Under the pieces are notes generated by a model that worked only from the letters and a program-made list of their open reading frames with translations, had not been told where the DNA came from and did no database searches. DNA of 64,000 bases, taken from assembly GCF_928368155.1 (NCBI RefSeq), contig NZ_CAKMRU010000001.1, positions 440,001 to 504,000 on the forward strand, read 5' to 3'. The first letter of the stretch is position 1. The number at the start of each line of letters is the position of its first letter. Below, one piece after another: positions 54,033 to 63,347 of this stretch. A program made the translations under genes and the position numbers. Origin of the DNA: Anaerococcus ihuae. Its GTDB lineage: Bacteria > Bacillota > Clostridia > Tissierellales > Peptoniphilaceae.

Positions 54033-54368
54033 ATGAAACTACCACACAAACACCATAAAAACGATGATAAAATTGATTTTTTGTTAGAAGAAAATAAGGC
54101 TGATGATATTTCTAAAGCTTTCAAACAATTAGGAGATCCCAAAAGACTTCAAATATTTTGGCTTTTGTGTCACAGAAAAGAATGTGTAATAAATATTGCT
54201 GCAATTATGAATATGTCATCTCCAGCAGTTAGCCATCATTTGAAGGTTTTAAAAAATGCAGGTCTTATTAATTCAAATAGAGAAGGAAAAGAAATGTTTT
54301 ATAAGGCCAATGACAATAAAGTTAGTGAATTTATGTATAATATTATTTTAAAAAGTAAGAATTTATAA
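54033..54368 (+). CDS. ArsR-family metal-responsive repressor
   Basis: 111 residues: a His/Lys/Asp-rich N-terminus (KLPHKHHKNDDKIDF) that could help bind metal, then the winged helix with LGDPKRLQIFWLLCHRKECVINIAAIMNMSSPAVSHHLKVLKNAGLI. Two cysteines sit around the alpha-3 helix. TTAAGGAGAG precedes the ATG. Divergent from the HMA/ATPase operon, so it is the likely CzrA/CadC-like repressor of metal export. Confidence 0.9.
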   Translation: MKLPHKHHKNDDKIDFLLEENKADDISKAFKQLGDPKRLQIFWLLCHRKECVINIAAIMNMSSPAVSHHLKVLKNAGLINSNREGKEMFYKANDNKVSEFMYNIILKSKNL

Positions 54369-54370
54369 AA

Positions 54371-54420
54371 AAAGCCTTGAAATTATGATTTAAATTTCAT
54401 AATTTAAGGCTTAACTTTTT
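54371..54420. terminator. Terminator between ArsR and the metallopeptidase gene
   Basis: AAGCCTT...AATTATGA pairs with TCATAATTTAAGGCTT around 54372-54412, followed by AACTTTTT; both strands are flanked by A/T runs, suiting convergent genes. Confidence 0.75.
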
Positions 54421-54430
54421 ATTTATTAAC

Positions 54431-55282
54431 TTATATTTGGATTTTGTATTCTAAATTTTTGTAAAAATCCATAGAGTGTTCAATATCATGATATTTATAA
54501 CCCATGTCAAAAGCATTTTTTCTATCTTTACTTGAACCATGGGTAAATTTATCTGGATTTATATTTGATCCTGACATTTTTTGGATTTTATCATCACCAA
54601 TTGATGAGGCTGCTCTCATAGCTTCTTCTATATCTCCTGCTTCCAAATATCCTTTTTCCTTTGAATAGTAAGCATATACTCCTGCGAAATAATCAGCTTG
54701 CAACTCTTGGGCTACCGAATATTTGTTGTATTCTCTTTCTGATAATTTCTTTTGAAGTTCTTGGGTTTGATCTAAAATTCCCAATTCATTTTGAACATGG
54801 TGACCAACTTCGTGGGCAAGCACATAAGCAAAAGCAAAATCGCCTCCAGCTCCAAAAGTATTTTTTAATTCATCATAAAAAGATACGTCAATATATACAG
54901 CCTGATCAAGAGGACAATAAAATGGTCCCATACCAGATTGTGCAACACCACAAGCTGATTTTGTAGAACCAGTATAAAGAGTCATATTTGGTTCATTGTA
55001 TGTTAAATTATATTCTGAAAATTTTTCATGCCACATATCTTCAGTATCTGCAAGAACAACTGACAAAAAATCTTCTAATTCTTTTTGTCCTTCAGAGATT
55101 TTTTCTTCGTACTGGCTGTTTTGTCCTTGATCAATATTTTGATTATTTATAACAGATGGATCTGCACCCAAAAAATAAAGAACTAAAACTAAAATTAATC
55201 CCCCAATTCCACCTCCGAAAACAATCGGTGCACCAGAACCCCTATTTACATTGGAACTTTTTCTCCTATTTTTCCATTTCAT
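54431..55282 (-). CDS. Neutral zinc metallopeptidase (YpfJ family)
   Basis: 283 residues with one N-terminal membrane helix (about 21-40, glycine-rich flank), then the YpfJ domain: CGVAQSGMGPFYCPLDQAVYID, the zinc site HEVGHHVQNELG and ELQADYFAGVYAYY with the third-ligand region. I chose ATG 55282 nine bases after TTGGAGG, rather than the TTG four codons upstream that overlaps the site. A membrane-tethered protease; substrates unknown. Confidence 0.93.
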   Translation of the reverse strand: MKWKNRRKSSNVNRGSGAPIVFGGGIGGLILVLVLYFLGADPSVINNQNIDQGQNSQYEEKISEGQKELEDFLSVVLADTEDMWHEKFSEYNLTYNEPNMTLYTGSTKSACGVAQSGMGPFYCPLDQAVYIDVSFYDELKNTFGAGGDFAFAYVLAHEVGHHVQNELGILDQTQELQKKLSEREYNKYSVAQELQADYFAGVYAYYSKEKGYLEAGDIEEAMRAASSIGDDKIQKMSGSNINPDKFTHGSSKDRKNAFDMGYKYHDIEHSMDFYKNLEYKIQI

Positions 55283-55405
55283 ATTAACCTCCAAATTTAT
55301 CTCTAATAAAATGATACCCTAATTATGGTTAGATATTTTATAAATTGTAATATTTTAAAGTATTGGTAAAATGTTTGTAATAATAAGTAAATAAAAGGAG
55401 AATAA

Positions 55406-56233
55406 ATGAAGATTATTTCATGGAATATAGATTCCCTAAATGCAGCTCTTACGAGCGATTCAAATAGGGCGAAGATGTCAAGAGAAGTTTTAGATACAAT
55501 TGTTAAAGAAGATGCTGATGTAATTTGTTTGCAAGAAACAAAACTACCAAGAAAGGGACCAAGCAAAAAACACAAGGAAATTTTAGAAAGTTATTTTCCA
55601 GAATATAATTATGCTTGTATAAGTTCTCAAGAACCTGCTAGAAAATCCTATGCAGGATGTATGACTCTTTACAAAAAAAATTATAAAGCTGAAATTTCAT
55701 ATCCAATTTTAGATGCACCAGATACGATGGATCAAGAAGCAAGGATAATTACATTAGAATTTGAAAATTTTTATCTTACTCAAGTTTATACACCAAATGC
55801 AGGAAATGGATTATCTAGACTTGCTTTAAGAGAAGTTTGGGATGAAAAATATGCAAATTATTTAGAAAATTTAGACAAAGAAAAGCCTGTAATAGCTTGT
55901 GGAGATTTTAATGTTGCTCATAAAGAAATTGACTTAAAGCATCCAGAAAATAATCATGAATCTGCAGGATTTACCGATGAAGAAAGACAAGGATTTACAA
56001 ATTTATTAAATAAAGGCTTTGTTGATACTTTTAGACATATACACGGAGATGTAGAAGGAAAATATACTTGGTGGGCTCAAAGAGTAAAGACAAGTAAAAT
56101 TAATAATTCAGGCTGGAGAATAGATTATTTTATTGTTTCAGATAGGATAAAAGAAAAAGTAAAAGAATCAGAGATGATTGATTCAGGTGATAGACAAGAT
56201 CACACACCAATTTTCTTAACAATAGACATGTAA
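55406..56233 (+). CDS. exoA: Exodeoxyribonuclease III / AP endonuclease
   Basis: 275 residues with the exonuclease III landmarks: MKIISWNIDSLNAAL, the catalytic Glu in ICLQETKLP, the Asp/Asn pair in ACGDFNVAHKEIDL, GWRIDYFIVSD and the final DHTPIFL. Repairs abasic sites in DNA. AAAAGGAG precedes the ATG. Monocistronic with a terminator behind it. Confidence 0.93.
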   Translation: MKIISWNIDSLNAALTSDSNRAKMSREVLDTIVKEDADVICLQETKLPRKGPSKKHKEILESYFPEYNYACISSQEPARKSYAGCMTLYKKNYKAEISYPILDAPDTMDQEARIITLEFENFYLTQVYTPNAGNGLSRLALREVWDEKYANYLENLDKEKPVIACGDFNVAHKEIDLKHPENNHESAGFTDEERQGFTNLLNKGFVDTFRHIHGDVEGKYTWWAQRVKTSKINNSGWRIDYFIVSDRIKEKVKESEMIDSGDRQDHTPIFLTIDM

Positions 56234-56235
56234 AA

Positions 56236-56284
56236 TTTTAAAGAATATCTTTTTAAGTTTTTTTAAAAGGATATTCTTTTTTAT
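56236..56284 (+). terminator. Terminator of exoA
   Basis: AAAGAATATC... pairs with ...GATATTCTTT, followed by TTTTATTTTG. Confidence 0.8.
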
Positions 56285-56353
56285 TTTGATTTTTAAATTG
56301 GGTATATTATTTTAAATAAGGAAAAAAATTTAATAACTATTTAAGGAGATACT

Positions 56354-57253
56354 ATGAAAAAATGTATGTTAATTGAAAATCCAAATTCTGGAGATGGCAA
56401 TAATGATGAATTTATGAAAATCTTAATAAATAAATTAGGAAAAGAATTTGATGAAGTTGTAGATAGAAAGACTGAAAAAGAAGATGACGGAGAAAATTTT
56501 GCGATTAAAGCTTGTAAAGATAAATTTGATTCAATATTTGTAGTTGGTGGAGATGGTACTTTTAATGAAGTGATTAATGGGGTTTCAAAAATGGATTATA
56601 GACCCAAAATAGGTTTATTACCAGGTGGAACTAACAATACCTATATGCAATTAATTGGTGGATCAAATGATTTGAAAGAAGCAATAGATAATTTATCATT
56701 TGAAAAAACAAAAAAAGTTGATATAGGAAAATGTAACGACACATATTTTTCTTATTATGTATGTTTTGGGAAATTAATAGAAGCAACTACATCAACAAAA
56801 TCTGAAGAAAAAGAAAAATTAGGTGGCTTTGCTTATGTTAAAAATATATTAAAAACTATTCCAAATGACGAAACAGTAAAAATAGAAATTGAATATGAAG
56901 ATAAGTTTTTTGAGTGCGATGCATCTTTACTTTATGTAATGACTGTGAATAAAATTGGAAATTTAGAATTTTCTCATGATGATGGAAGTTTAAGTGATGG
57001 TGAGTTGAATGTATTTATTATGACTGAAGAAGGACTAATATCAAAAGTAAATGCAGCTAAAGATATGTTATTTGGAAAAGTTGATGAAAATGAAAATGTA
57101 AAATCTTTCACTTGCAAAAAACTTTCTATTAAAAATTTAGAGGACAAAGAAATTGACCTTGATATGGACGGTGAAGTAAAAGAAAAACTTCCATGTGACA
57201 TTGAAATTTTAGAAAAACATATAGAAATATATCTTCCAGATAATAAAAATTAA
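56354..57253 (+). CDS. Diacylglycerol kinase-family lipid kinase
   Basis: 299 residues with the ATP-binding glycine motif FVVGGDGTFNEVINGV and LLPGGTNNTYMQL, and the late CDIEIL region of the YegS/BmrU/DgkB family. It phosphorylates diacylglycerol or a related lipid at the membrane face. TTAAGGAG precedes the ATG. Normal length. Confidence 0.9.
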   Translation: MKKCMLIENPNSGDGNNDEFMKILINKLGKEFDEVVDRKTEKEDDGENFAIKACKDKFDSIFVVGGDGTFNEVINGVSKMDYRPKIGLLPGGTNNTYMQLIGGSNDLKEAIDNLSFEKTKKVDIGKCNDTYFSYYVCFGKLIEATTSTKSEEKEKLGGFAYVKNILKTIPNDETVKIEIEYEDKFFECDASLLYVMTVNKIGNLEFSHDDGSLSDGELNVFIMTEEGLISKVNAAKDMLFGKVDENENVKSFTCKKLSIKNLEDKEIDLDMDGEVKEKLPCDIEILEKHIEIYLPDNKN

Positions 57254-57356
57254 TTATAAAACATATTTAATAATTAATGAATATCTTGGAACAATTGATT
57301 ATAACCAGCATAACTAAAATATGAATAAAACTGAATGAAAAATGTTAGGAGGTTTT

Positions 57357-57602
57357 TTGTCTATAAAAATAAAAGTAAGAGAATTGACAAAAATTTTTGG
57401 TAATAATCCCAAAAAAGGAATTAAATTATTAAAAGAAGGAAAATCAAAAAAAGAAATTTTAGATCAAACTGGACTTACAGTTGGTGTTAACAGATGTTCT
57501 TTTGATGTTGAAGATGGGGAATTATTTGTAATAATGGGTCTATCTGGTTCTGGAAAATCAACTTTAATTAGATTGATAAATAGAATGATAGAGCCTACAT
57601 AA
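57357..57602 (+). pseudogene. Glycine betaine ABC ATPase (OpuAA/ProV), 3'-truncated
   Basis: Only 81 residues remain: IKVRELTKIFGNNPKKG, the LLKEGKSKKEILDQTGLTVGVNR insertion typical of OpuAA/ProV, and Walker A MGLSGSGKST, ending in LINRMIEPT and a stop. Signature, Walker B and the CBS domains are gone. TTG 57357 after TAGGAGG is the likely start. The break is immediately followed by repeat fragment D, so the deletion ended in or was caused by that element. Confidence 0.9.
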
Positions 57603-57618
57603 TGAATTACTAAATGTA

Positions 57619-57660
57619 CTTTGTCTACGCTCTGAGTCGTGATTTTTCACGACTTTTTTT
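57619..57660 (+). repeat. Fold-back element remnant (copy D) with its terminator
   Basis: CTTTGTCTACGCTCTG at 57619-57634 is identical to one end of copy B (read on its minus strand). It is followed, exactly as in copies B and C, by a terminator hairpin of the AG...CT type (AGTCGTG, loop ATTTTT, CACGACT, 57635-57654) with a T-run. The other end and first hairpin copy are absent. Confidence 0.8.
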
Positions 57661-57689
57661 ATTTTTTAAATTTATGATATTATAAATAT

Positions 57690-58496
57690 ATGAAAAAACT
57701 TTTAAAAACTATTTTTACTTTAATTTTTCTATTTATAATTTTTCTTTCAGTAAAATCACTTTCAGCTGGTGGAGGAGCTGATGATTTGTTTGGCCTTGTT
57801 TTTAGCCAGGAAAAAACTGATAATATGGATAAATTATATAAAAATATAGAAAAACATAAAGATGATAACGAAAAAATTAATTGGATATATGAAAATTTTG
57901 ATAATCTTTCTGATAATGAAATTTATCTTGTTGGAAATGATATAGATACTAGCGAATTTGTTTATAATTTAGAAAATAAGATTTGGGATTTTGAATATTA
58001 TTCTGGTGAAAGTGAAAATTTCAAAAGAAAAACTCCATATTTTCTTCAGTGGGATAATAGATGGGCTTATAATATTTTGGGAGATTCTAATATTGGTTTT
58101 GCCGGATGTGGTCCTACTTCTATGGCCATGGTTTTAAAAAGATTAAATCCAGAATCTGATATTAGTCCAATAAATATTGCTCAAGATGCAAATTCTTATA
58201 TGGGGCCAGATGGAATTGAATGGAAATTTTTTGAAGATGAGGCCCATAAATATGGTCATAATATAAAAAGTATTTCTAATAATAAAAAGGACATTGTAGA
58301 TGCCCTAGATAGGGGAAGTCTTATTGTTTCTGTAAATAAGGGGAATTTTACTCTGTTTGGCCATATTTTGGTTATTGATTCTTATAAATTTGGAAGATTT
58401 GTTATAAATGATCCGAATTCTATAAAAAATTCAAAAAAAACTTGGTCGTACGGAACTTTAGAAGATCAAATAGCAAATATTTGGTTAGTGTATTAA
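57690..58496 (+). CDS. Secreted C39-like cysteine peptidase family protein
   Basis: 268 residues: N-terminal signal/anchor helix (about 5-25), a spacer domain, then a papain-like C39_2 domain with YFLQWDNRWA, the catalytic C140 in FAGCGPTSMAMVL, H225 in LFGHILVID and INDPNS as the third residue. Outside lantibiotic exporters such domains are cell-wall or peptide hydrolases. The start lacks a clear ribosome binding site. Ends ten bases before the ClC gene. Confidence 0.85.
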   Translation: MKKLLKTIFTLIFLFIIFLSVKSLSAGGGADDLFGLVFSQEKTDNMDKLYKNIEKHKDDNEKINWIYENFDNLSDNEIYLVGNDIDTSEFVYNLENKIWDFEYYSGESENFKRKTPYFLQWDNRWAYNILGDSNIGFAGCGPTSMAMVLKRLNPESDISPINIAQDANSYMGPDGIEWKFFEDEAHKYGHNIKSISNNKKDIVDALDRGSLIVSVNKGNFTLFGHILVIDSYKFGRFVINDPNSIKNSKKTWSYGTLEDQIANIWLVY

Positions 58497-58506
58497 AGAG
58501 GTTAGT

Positions 58507-59778
58507 ATGAAAAAAAGAATATCTTATAAATTATTGTTAATTTCAATTATAATAGGTCTTTGTGCGGGCTTTGTTGTAAGTTTATTTAGGATTTTAATTC
58601 CTAAAATAATGTCTTTAATTTTAAATTTGATTGAATTTGGACAAGAAAATCTTGTTAATTCTCTTATTTTTATCTGTGTGTTTATTTTTATTGGTTTTTT
58701 AGTTTCAATTTCTGTAGATAAGGAACCAATGATTGGAGGAAGTGGGATTCCTCAAATTTCTGGAAAACTTTTAAATAAATTGGATTATAATGCTCTTTCT
58801 TGCCTTATAAATAAAATTTTTGGAGGAATTCTTGCAATTGGGTCTGGTCTAACTTTGGGAAGAGAAGGCCCTTCAGTTCAAATTGGAGGATCTTTAGGAG
58901 AGGTTATGGCTCATATGTTCAAATTGGATGAAGAAGATACAAAAATAATGATTATTGGATCATCTGCATCTGGTATAACAAGTGCCTTTACAGCACCAAT
59001 TTCTGCTATTGCCTTCGCTCTTGAAGAATTGATGAAAAAAACTTCTAGAATTAATTTTATTTACATAACATCAACAATTATTTCATCAAGCATAGTTACA
59101 AGTCTTATTATAGGAAATAATCCAGTAATAAAAATTAATAATCATTTAAATTTACCAATGAAGTTTTGGATTCATCTAATTTTTCTTGGAATTTTGGTTG
59201 GGTTTTCTTCTCTTTTATTTAATAAGGGAATTTTATATGGTAAAATAATTTACAAAAAATTACCAATTTCACAAAGAATAAAATCAATATTGCCATTTTT
59301 TATTACAAGTTTATTCTTACTTTTAGATCCTAGACTTTTAGGAAGTGGGGAAAATTTCATAGCTCTTGCCCAAGGAGAAAATGTAGATTTGATTACTTTA
59401 TTTTATTTTTATTTTATGAAGTTGTTACTTTTACTAATAGCTTTTTGCTCTGGAATTCCTGGAGGAATATTTTTTCCCTTGCTTGCTATGGGATCTCTTT
59501 TGGGTAATTTTTATGGGTCAATTTTATTTGATTTAAACTTAATTGGACAAAATGAAATTATAATTTTTTCAATGCTTGCTATGGCAGCTCATTTTGCATC
59601 AATTGTTAGGGCTCCACTTACTGGTATGTTTTTAATAATAGAGATGACGGGAGGAAGAATTGATTTTTTCCTACCAATAATAATAGTTTGTCTTGTAGCT
59701 TACCTAGTAACAGAAAATTTTCATAATGAACCAATATATGAATCCTTACTTGATATAATGGTAAAAAAGAATTCTTAA
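58507..59778 (+). CDS. ClC family chloride channel/antiporter
   Basis: 423 residues with the three ion-filter segments: GGSGIPQISG, GREGPSVQIGGSLG (containing the gating Glu) and GIPGGIFFPLLAMGSLLGNFYG. Presence of the gating glutamate is compatible with H+/Cl- or H+/F- exchange; no fluoride-specific motif was seen. AAAGAGG precedes the ATG. Probably co-transcribed with the C39-like gene. Confidence 0.92.
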   Translation: MKKRISYKLLLISIIIGLCAGFVVSLFRILIPKIMSLILNLIEFGQENLVNSLIFICVFIFIGFLVSISVDKEPMIGGSGIPQISGKLLNKLDYNALSCLINKIFGGILAIGSGLTLGREGPSVQIGGSLGEVMAHMFKLDEEDTKIMIIGSSASGITSAFTAPISAIAFALEELMKKTSRINFIYITSTIISSSIVTSLIIGNNPVIKINNHLNLPMKFWIHLIFLGILVGFSSLLFNKGILYGKIIYKKLPISQRIKSILPFFITSLFLLLDPRLLGSGENFIALAQGENVDLITLFYFYFMKLLLLLIAFCSGIPGGIFFPLLAMGSLLGNFYGSILFDLNLIGQNEIIIFSMLAMAAHFASIVRAPLTGMFLIIEMTGGRIDFFLPIIIVCLVAYLVTENFHNEPIYESLLDIMVKKNS

Positions 59779-59788
59779 TAAAAATTGT

Positions 59789-59827
59789 GACTGATTGAAT
59801 TTTATACTAATTTAATCAGTCTTTTTT
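59789..59827 (+). terminator. Terminator after the ClC gene
   Basis: GACTGATT (59789-59796) pairs with AATCAGTC (59814-59821), followed by TTTTTT. Confidence 0.82.
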
Positions 59828-59957
59828 ATGAAATTTATTAAATTTTCCAATATATATATTTTAAAATTTTATGGACTTGTGTTATAATTTTTTTAAATAT
59901 ATTTTGTATAAAATTAGGAATAATTATATAAATATAAATTTTATTTAGGGGAATGAT

Positions 59958-61304
59958 ATGAAAAAGAAACTTAATTTCAACCAGACATTATTGGTTGGAT
60001 CCTTGTTATTTGGTCTTTATTTTGGAGCAGGAAATTTAATTTTCCCAATCGAATTAGGACAAAATTCTGGATATAACTTATACAAAGTCGTTTTGGGTTT
60101 TATAATTAGTGGGGTTGGACTTCCACTTTTGGGAGTTGTAGCAAGTGCTATTTCAAAAAACGATAGCTTGTTTGAAATGGGAAAGACTGTAGGAAATAAA
60201 TTTGCATATTTTTTTACAACAGCCTTATATTTAACAATTGGACCGTTTTTTGCTATTCCTAGAACATCAACAGTAGCCTTTGAAGTAGGTATTGCATCAA
60301 ATATTTCGGAAGAAAAAACAAGATTATTTTTATTTATTTTTTCATTGATATTTTTCCTTATAGTTTTGGCTTTTGCCTTAAAGCCAGGAAAAATTATGGA
60401 TAATATTGGAAAAATTTTGACTCCTACATTTTTGGTTCTTTTATCAATTTTGGTTTTATTTTCAATTTTTAAACCAATGGGAGATCTTGGTCAAAATGAA
60501 CCTATAAAAATTTATCAAAATAATCCATTGTTTAAGGGAATTCTTGATGGATATAATACTATGGATGCTCTTGCAAGCCTTGCTTTCGCAATAATTATAA
60601 TTTCAAGTATTAGAAATCTTGGTGTAACAGATTCAAATCAAGTTGCCAAGGAAACTTTAAAAAGCGGACTTATTTGTCTAATAGCTATGAGTACGGTTTA
60701 TGTTTCGCTTGCCTTTATGTCCTCATCATCTGCAAATATTATGGATCTTGGAAACAATGGTGGAAGAATTTTATCTCATATTTCTTTTTATTATTTAGGA
60801 AATTTTGGTAAGATTCTACTTGCTGCAATTGTAATAATAGCATGTCTTAAAACAGCAATTGGTTTAATTATTGCTTGCTCTCAAATTTTTATGGAAATGT
60901 ATCCAAATTCACTTTCATATAAAACTTACGCAATTATTTTTACATTTATATCATTTTTAATAGCAAACTTAGGCCTTCAAAAAATAATCAGCCTATCAAT
61001 ACCAGTTTTGATGTACTTATATCCTCTTGCTATTGTTTTGATATTTTTGTCATTGGCATATCCAATAATTGGAAAAAATAGAAGAATATTCACTTTAACA
61101 ATTTTATTTACAGGAATATTTTCTATATTTGATTTTTTAAAGGCTTTGCCAAAAAATATTTCAAATACAAATTCTATAAGTAAAATTGTTGGTTTTGCTA
61201 AAGATTATCTTCCAGCTTTTAAATTAGGATTTGGTTGGTTTGTTCCAGCTGTAGTAGGATTTATTTTAGCTTTAATAATAATATTTATAAAAAAGAAAAG
61301 ATAA
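59958..61304 (+). CDS. brnQ: Branched-chain amino acid carrier (intact paralogue)
   Basis: 448 residues with twelve helices and the LIVCS pattern: LFGLYFGAGNLIFPIELGQ, AIPRTSTVAFEVG, GYNTMDALASLAFAIIIISSIRNLG and TAIGLIIACSQIF. Na+-coupled Leu/Ile/Val uptake. TTTAGGGG precedes the ATG. It has no T-box, unlike the paralogue at 41857, and is intact where that one carries a TGA, so it may be the working copy. Confidence 0.93.
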   Translation: MKKKLNFNQTLLVGSLLFGLYFGAGNLIFPIELGQNSGYNLYKVVLGFIISGVGLPLLGVVASAISKNDSLFEMGKTVGNKFAYFFTTALYLTIGPFFAIPRTSTVAFEVGIASNISEEKTRLFLFIFSLIFFLIVLAFALKPGKIMDNIGKILTPTFLVLLSILVLFSIFKPMGDLGQNEPIKIYQNNPLFKGILDGYNTMDALASLAFAIIIISSIRNLGVTDSNQVAKETLKSGLICLIAMSTVYVSLAFMSSSSANIMDLGNNGGRILSHISFYYLGNFGKILLAAIVIIACLKTAIGLIIACSQIFMEMYPNSLSYKTYAIIFTFISFLIANLGLQKIISLSIPVLMYLYPLAIVLIFLSLAYPIIGKNRRIFTLTILFTGIFSIFDFLKALPKNISNTNSISKIVGFAKDYLPAFKLGFGWFVPAVVGFILALIIIFIKKKR

Positions 61305-61386
61305 AAGAAATAAATTTGTAAAAATTATAAAAAAATTTTACCTTTTTATTAAAATATGATATTATATTTATCAATGGGGGTGAAGT

Positions 61387-61728
61387 ATGGACTGTGTATT
61401 TTGTAAGATTGCTGATGGAGATATACCATCAGATATAATCTATGAAGATCAAAAAGTAATTGCATTTAATGATCTAGATCCACAAGCACCTATCCATTTT
61501 CTTGTTATACCAAAAAAACACATAGAAAGTTTGGCTAAATTAGATAAAGAAGATAAAGATATAGTTTCTCATATCTTTATGGTTATTAAAAAAATAACTG
61601 AAGATCTAAACGTAGCAGAAGACGGCTACAGAATAGTCAACAACACAGGAGAGGACGGAGGACAAACTGTTAAGCACATGCATTTTCATGTTTTAGCAAA
61701 AAGGTCCTTACAATGGCCACCAGGTTGA
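61387..61728 (+). CDS. HIT family nucleotide-binding protein
   Basis: 113 residues, Hint/PKCI branch: MDCVFCKIADGDIPSDIIYED with two cysteines, then DGYRIVNNTGEDGGQTVKHMHFHVLAKR containing the histidine triad H-x-H-x-H. Hydrolyses adenosine phosphoramidates or AMP-lysine-type substrates. Start after GGGGGTGAAGT. It precedes rpsU, a common neighbour in clostridia. Confidence 0.95.
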   Translation: MDCVFCKIADGDIPSDIIYEDQKVIAFNDLDPQAPIHFLVIPKKHIESLAKLDKEDKDIVSHIFMVIKKITEDLNVAEDGYRIVNNTGEDGGQTVKHMHFHVLAKRSLQWPPG

Positions 61729-61767
61729 TTTCAAACTTATTTGTGTGATACGAGAGGGGGGATAGAG

Positions 61768-61947
61768 ATGACAGAGATCAGAGTTGGAGAAAACGAATCA
61801 ATTGATAGTGCAATTAAAAGATTCAAAAGACAATGCGCAAGATCCGGTGTTCTTACAGAATACAGAAAAAGAGAACACTACGAAAAGCCAAGCCTAAAGA
61901 GAAAAAAGAAATCTGAGGCAGCAAAAAGAAAAAAAAGAAGAAAATAG
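61768..61947 (+). CDS. rpsU: 30S ribosomal protein S21
   Basis: 59 residues, highly basic: [42 protein letters not shown] followed by a Lys/Arg-rich tail. Normal length. ATG 61768 follows GAGAGGGGGGATAGAG; a TTG nine codons upstream is in frame but unsupported. Ends in a strong terminator. Confidence 0.97.
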   Translation: MTEIRVGENESIDSAIKRFKRQCARSGVLTEYRKREHYEKPSLKRKKKSEAAKRKKRRK

Positions 61948-61954
61948 TAATTTA

Positions 61955-61977
61955 AGGCCCGTTTGGGTCTTTTTTTA
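61955..61977 (+). terminator. Terminator of rpsU
   Basis: AGGCCC and GGGTCT form a short stem with a GTTT loop, followed by seven T. Confidence 0.85.
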
Positions 61978-62033
61978 TTGGAAAATTTAAATGGTTTGAA
62001 TGAGCTTTAAATAATTTTATTCTATGTAAACGA

Positions 62034-62240
62034 TTGACAAAATTAAAATTTGTATTATAATAAAAGTGTAAATAAAATAACACAATTCTTCAGGGCGGGG
62101 TGTGATTCCCCACCGGCGGTAAAGTCCGCGAGCTTTTTGCTGAATAGGTGAAATTCCTATACCGACAGTATAGTCTGGATGAGAGAAGATTTTTAATTTT
62201 TCTTTTAAAATAATCAAGGTCCCTGGAAGGGACTTTTTCT
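62034..62240 (+). promoter_or_regulatory. Promoter, FMN riboswitch and terminator of the rib operon
   Basis: TTGACA (62034-62039), 16 bases, TATAAT (62056-62061). The RFN element (about 62083-62190) shows CTTCAGGGCGGGGTGTGATTC, CCCACCGGCGGTAAAG, CCGCGAGC, CCGACAGTATAGTCTGGATG and AGAGAAGA in order. A terminator GGTCCC/GGGACT plus TTTTTCTTTT lies at 62218-62240. FMN should turn the operon off. Confidence 0.95.
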
Positions 62241-62267
62241 TTTGCCTAGAATTGTGGAGGAGGCAAG

Positions 62268-63347
62268 ATGAATGATAAATATTATATGAAAAAATGTTTT
62301 GAACTTGCAAAAAAAGCAAGAGGAAAAACTTTAAGAAATCCACTCGTTGGTGCAGTTCTTGTAAAAAATGAAAAAATTATATCAACAGGCTTTCACCCTG
62401 AATATGGGAAAGTCCATGCTGAAGTTGATTGTTTTAATAATTTAAAAGAAGATCCTGATGGAGCTGTTTTGTATGTAAATTTAGAGCCATGTTCTCATTA
62501 TGGAAAGCAAGGCCCTTGCACTTTAGAAATTATAAAAAGAAATATTAAAAAGGTTATAATTTCAAACATTGATACAAATCCAAAAGTGGATGGCTTAAAA
62601 GTTTTAAGAGAAAAAGGAATTGAAGTTCAAACGGGTTTACTTGAAGATGAGGGTAAAAAATTAAACGAAAAATTTTTCTTCAATATTAAATACAATAGAC
62701 CATTAATTGCTCTTAAATATGCACAAACATTGGATGGGAAAATTTCTTCAAGTACAAATGATTCAAAATGGATTTCAAATGAATTTTCTAGAGAATATGT
62801 TCACAAATTAAGAAATGATTATGATGCAATAATTGTAGGAAAAAACACCTTGATTCACGATAATCCTTCCTTAAATTCAAGGATAGAAGGGGGAGTTGAT
62901 CCGGTTAGAATTATTGTTGACACAAATTTAGAAATTGAAGAAATTTATAAGGATTACAAGATTTTTAATTTAAATAGTGATAAAAAAACTTATATAGCTA
63001 CTTGTAAAGACACTAACAATCCTGATTTAAATTTAATTAAATGTAAAATGAAAAATAATCATGTAGACCTTATGGATTTGGTAAATAAACTTTATGAAAT
63101 GAATGTAGGATCAATTTTAGTTGAAGGCGGATCAAAGCTAAATAATGGATTTTTAGAAGAAGCTTTGGTTGATAAAATTTATGAATTTATTTCACCAAAA
63201 ATCATAGGAGGATTAGATTCAAAATCAGCTTTTTATGGGAAAGGAGTTGAAAAAATAAAAGATGCCTATGAATTTGAAATAGAAGATGTAAAAAGATTTG
63301 ATAATAATATTATGATTGAGGCAAAAAATGTTCACTGGAATATCTGA
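62268..63347 (+). CDS. ribD: Bifunctional riboflavin deaminase/reductase
   Basis: 359 residues. The N-terminal deaminase domain has the zinc motif HAEVDCF and PCSHYGKQGPC; the C-terminal reductase domain starts near RPLIALKYAQTLDGKISS and includes DAIIVGKNTLIHDNPSLNSR and LVEGGSKLNNGFLEE. Catalyses two steps of riboflavin synthesis. GGAGGAGG precedes the ATG. Overlaps ribE by 20 bases. Confidence 0.97.
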   Translation: MNDKYYMKKCFELAKKARGKTLRNPLVGAVLVKNEKIISTGFHPEYGKVHAEVDCFNNLKEDPDGAVLYVNLEPCSHYGKQGPCTLEIIKRNIKKVIISNIDTNPKVDGLKVLREKGIEVQTGLLEDEGKKLNEKFFFNIKYNRPLIALKYAQTLDGKISSSTNDSKWISNEFSREYVHKLRNDYDAIIVGKNTLIHDNPSLNSRIEGGVDPVRIIVDTNLEIEEIYKDYKIFNLNSDKKTYIATCKDTNNPDLNLIKCKMKNNHVDLMDLVNKLYEMNVGSILVEGGSKLNNGFLEEALVDKIYEFISPKIIGGLDSKSAFYGKGVEKIKDAYEFEIEDVKRFDNNIMIEAKNVHWNI

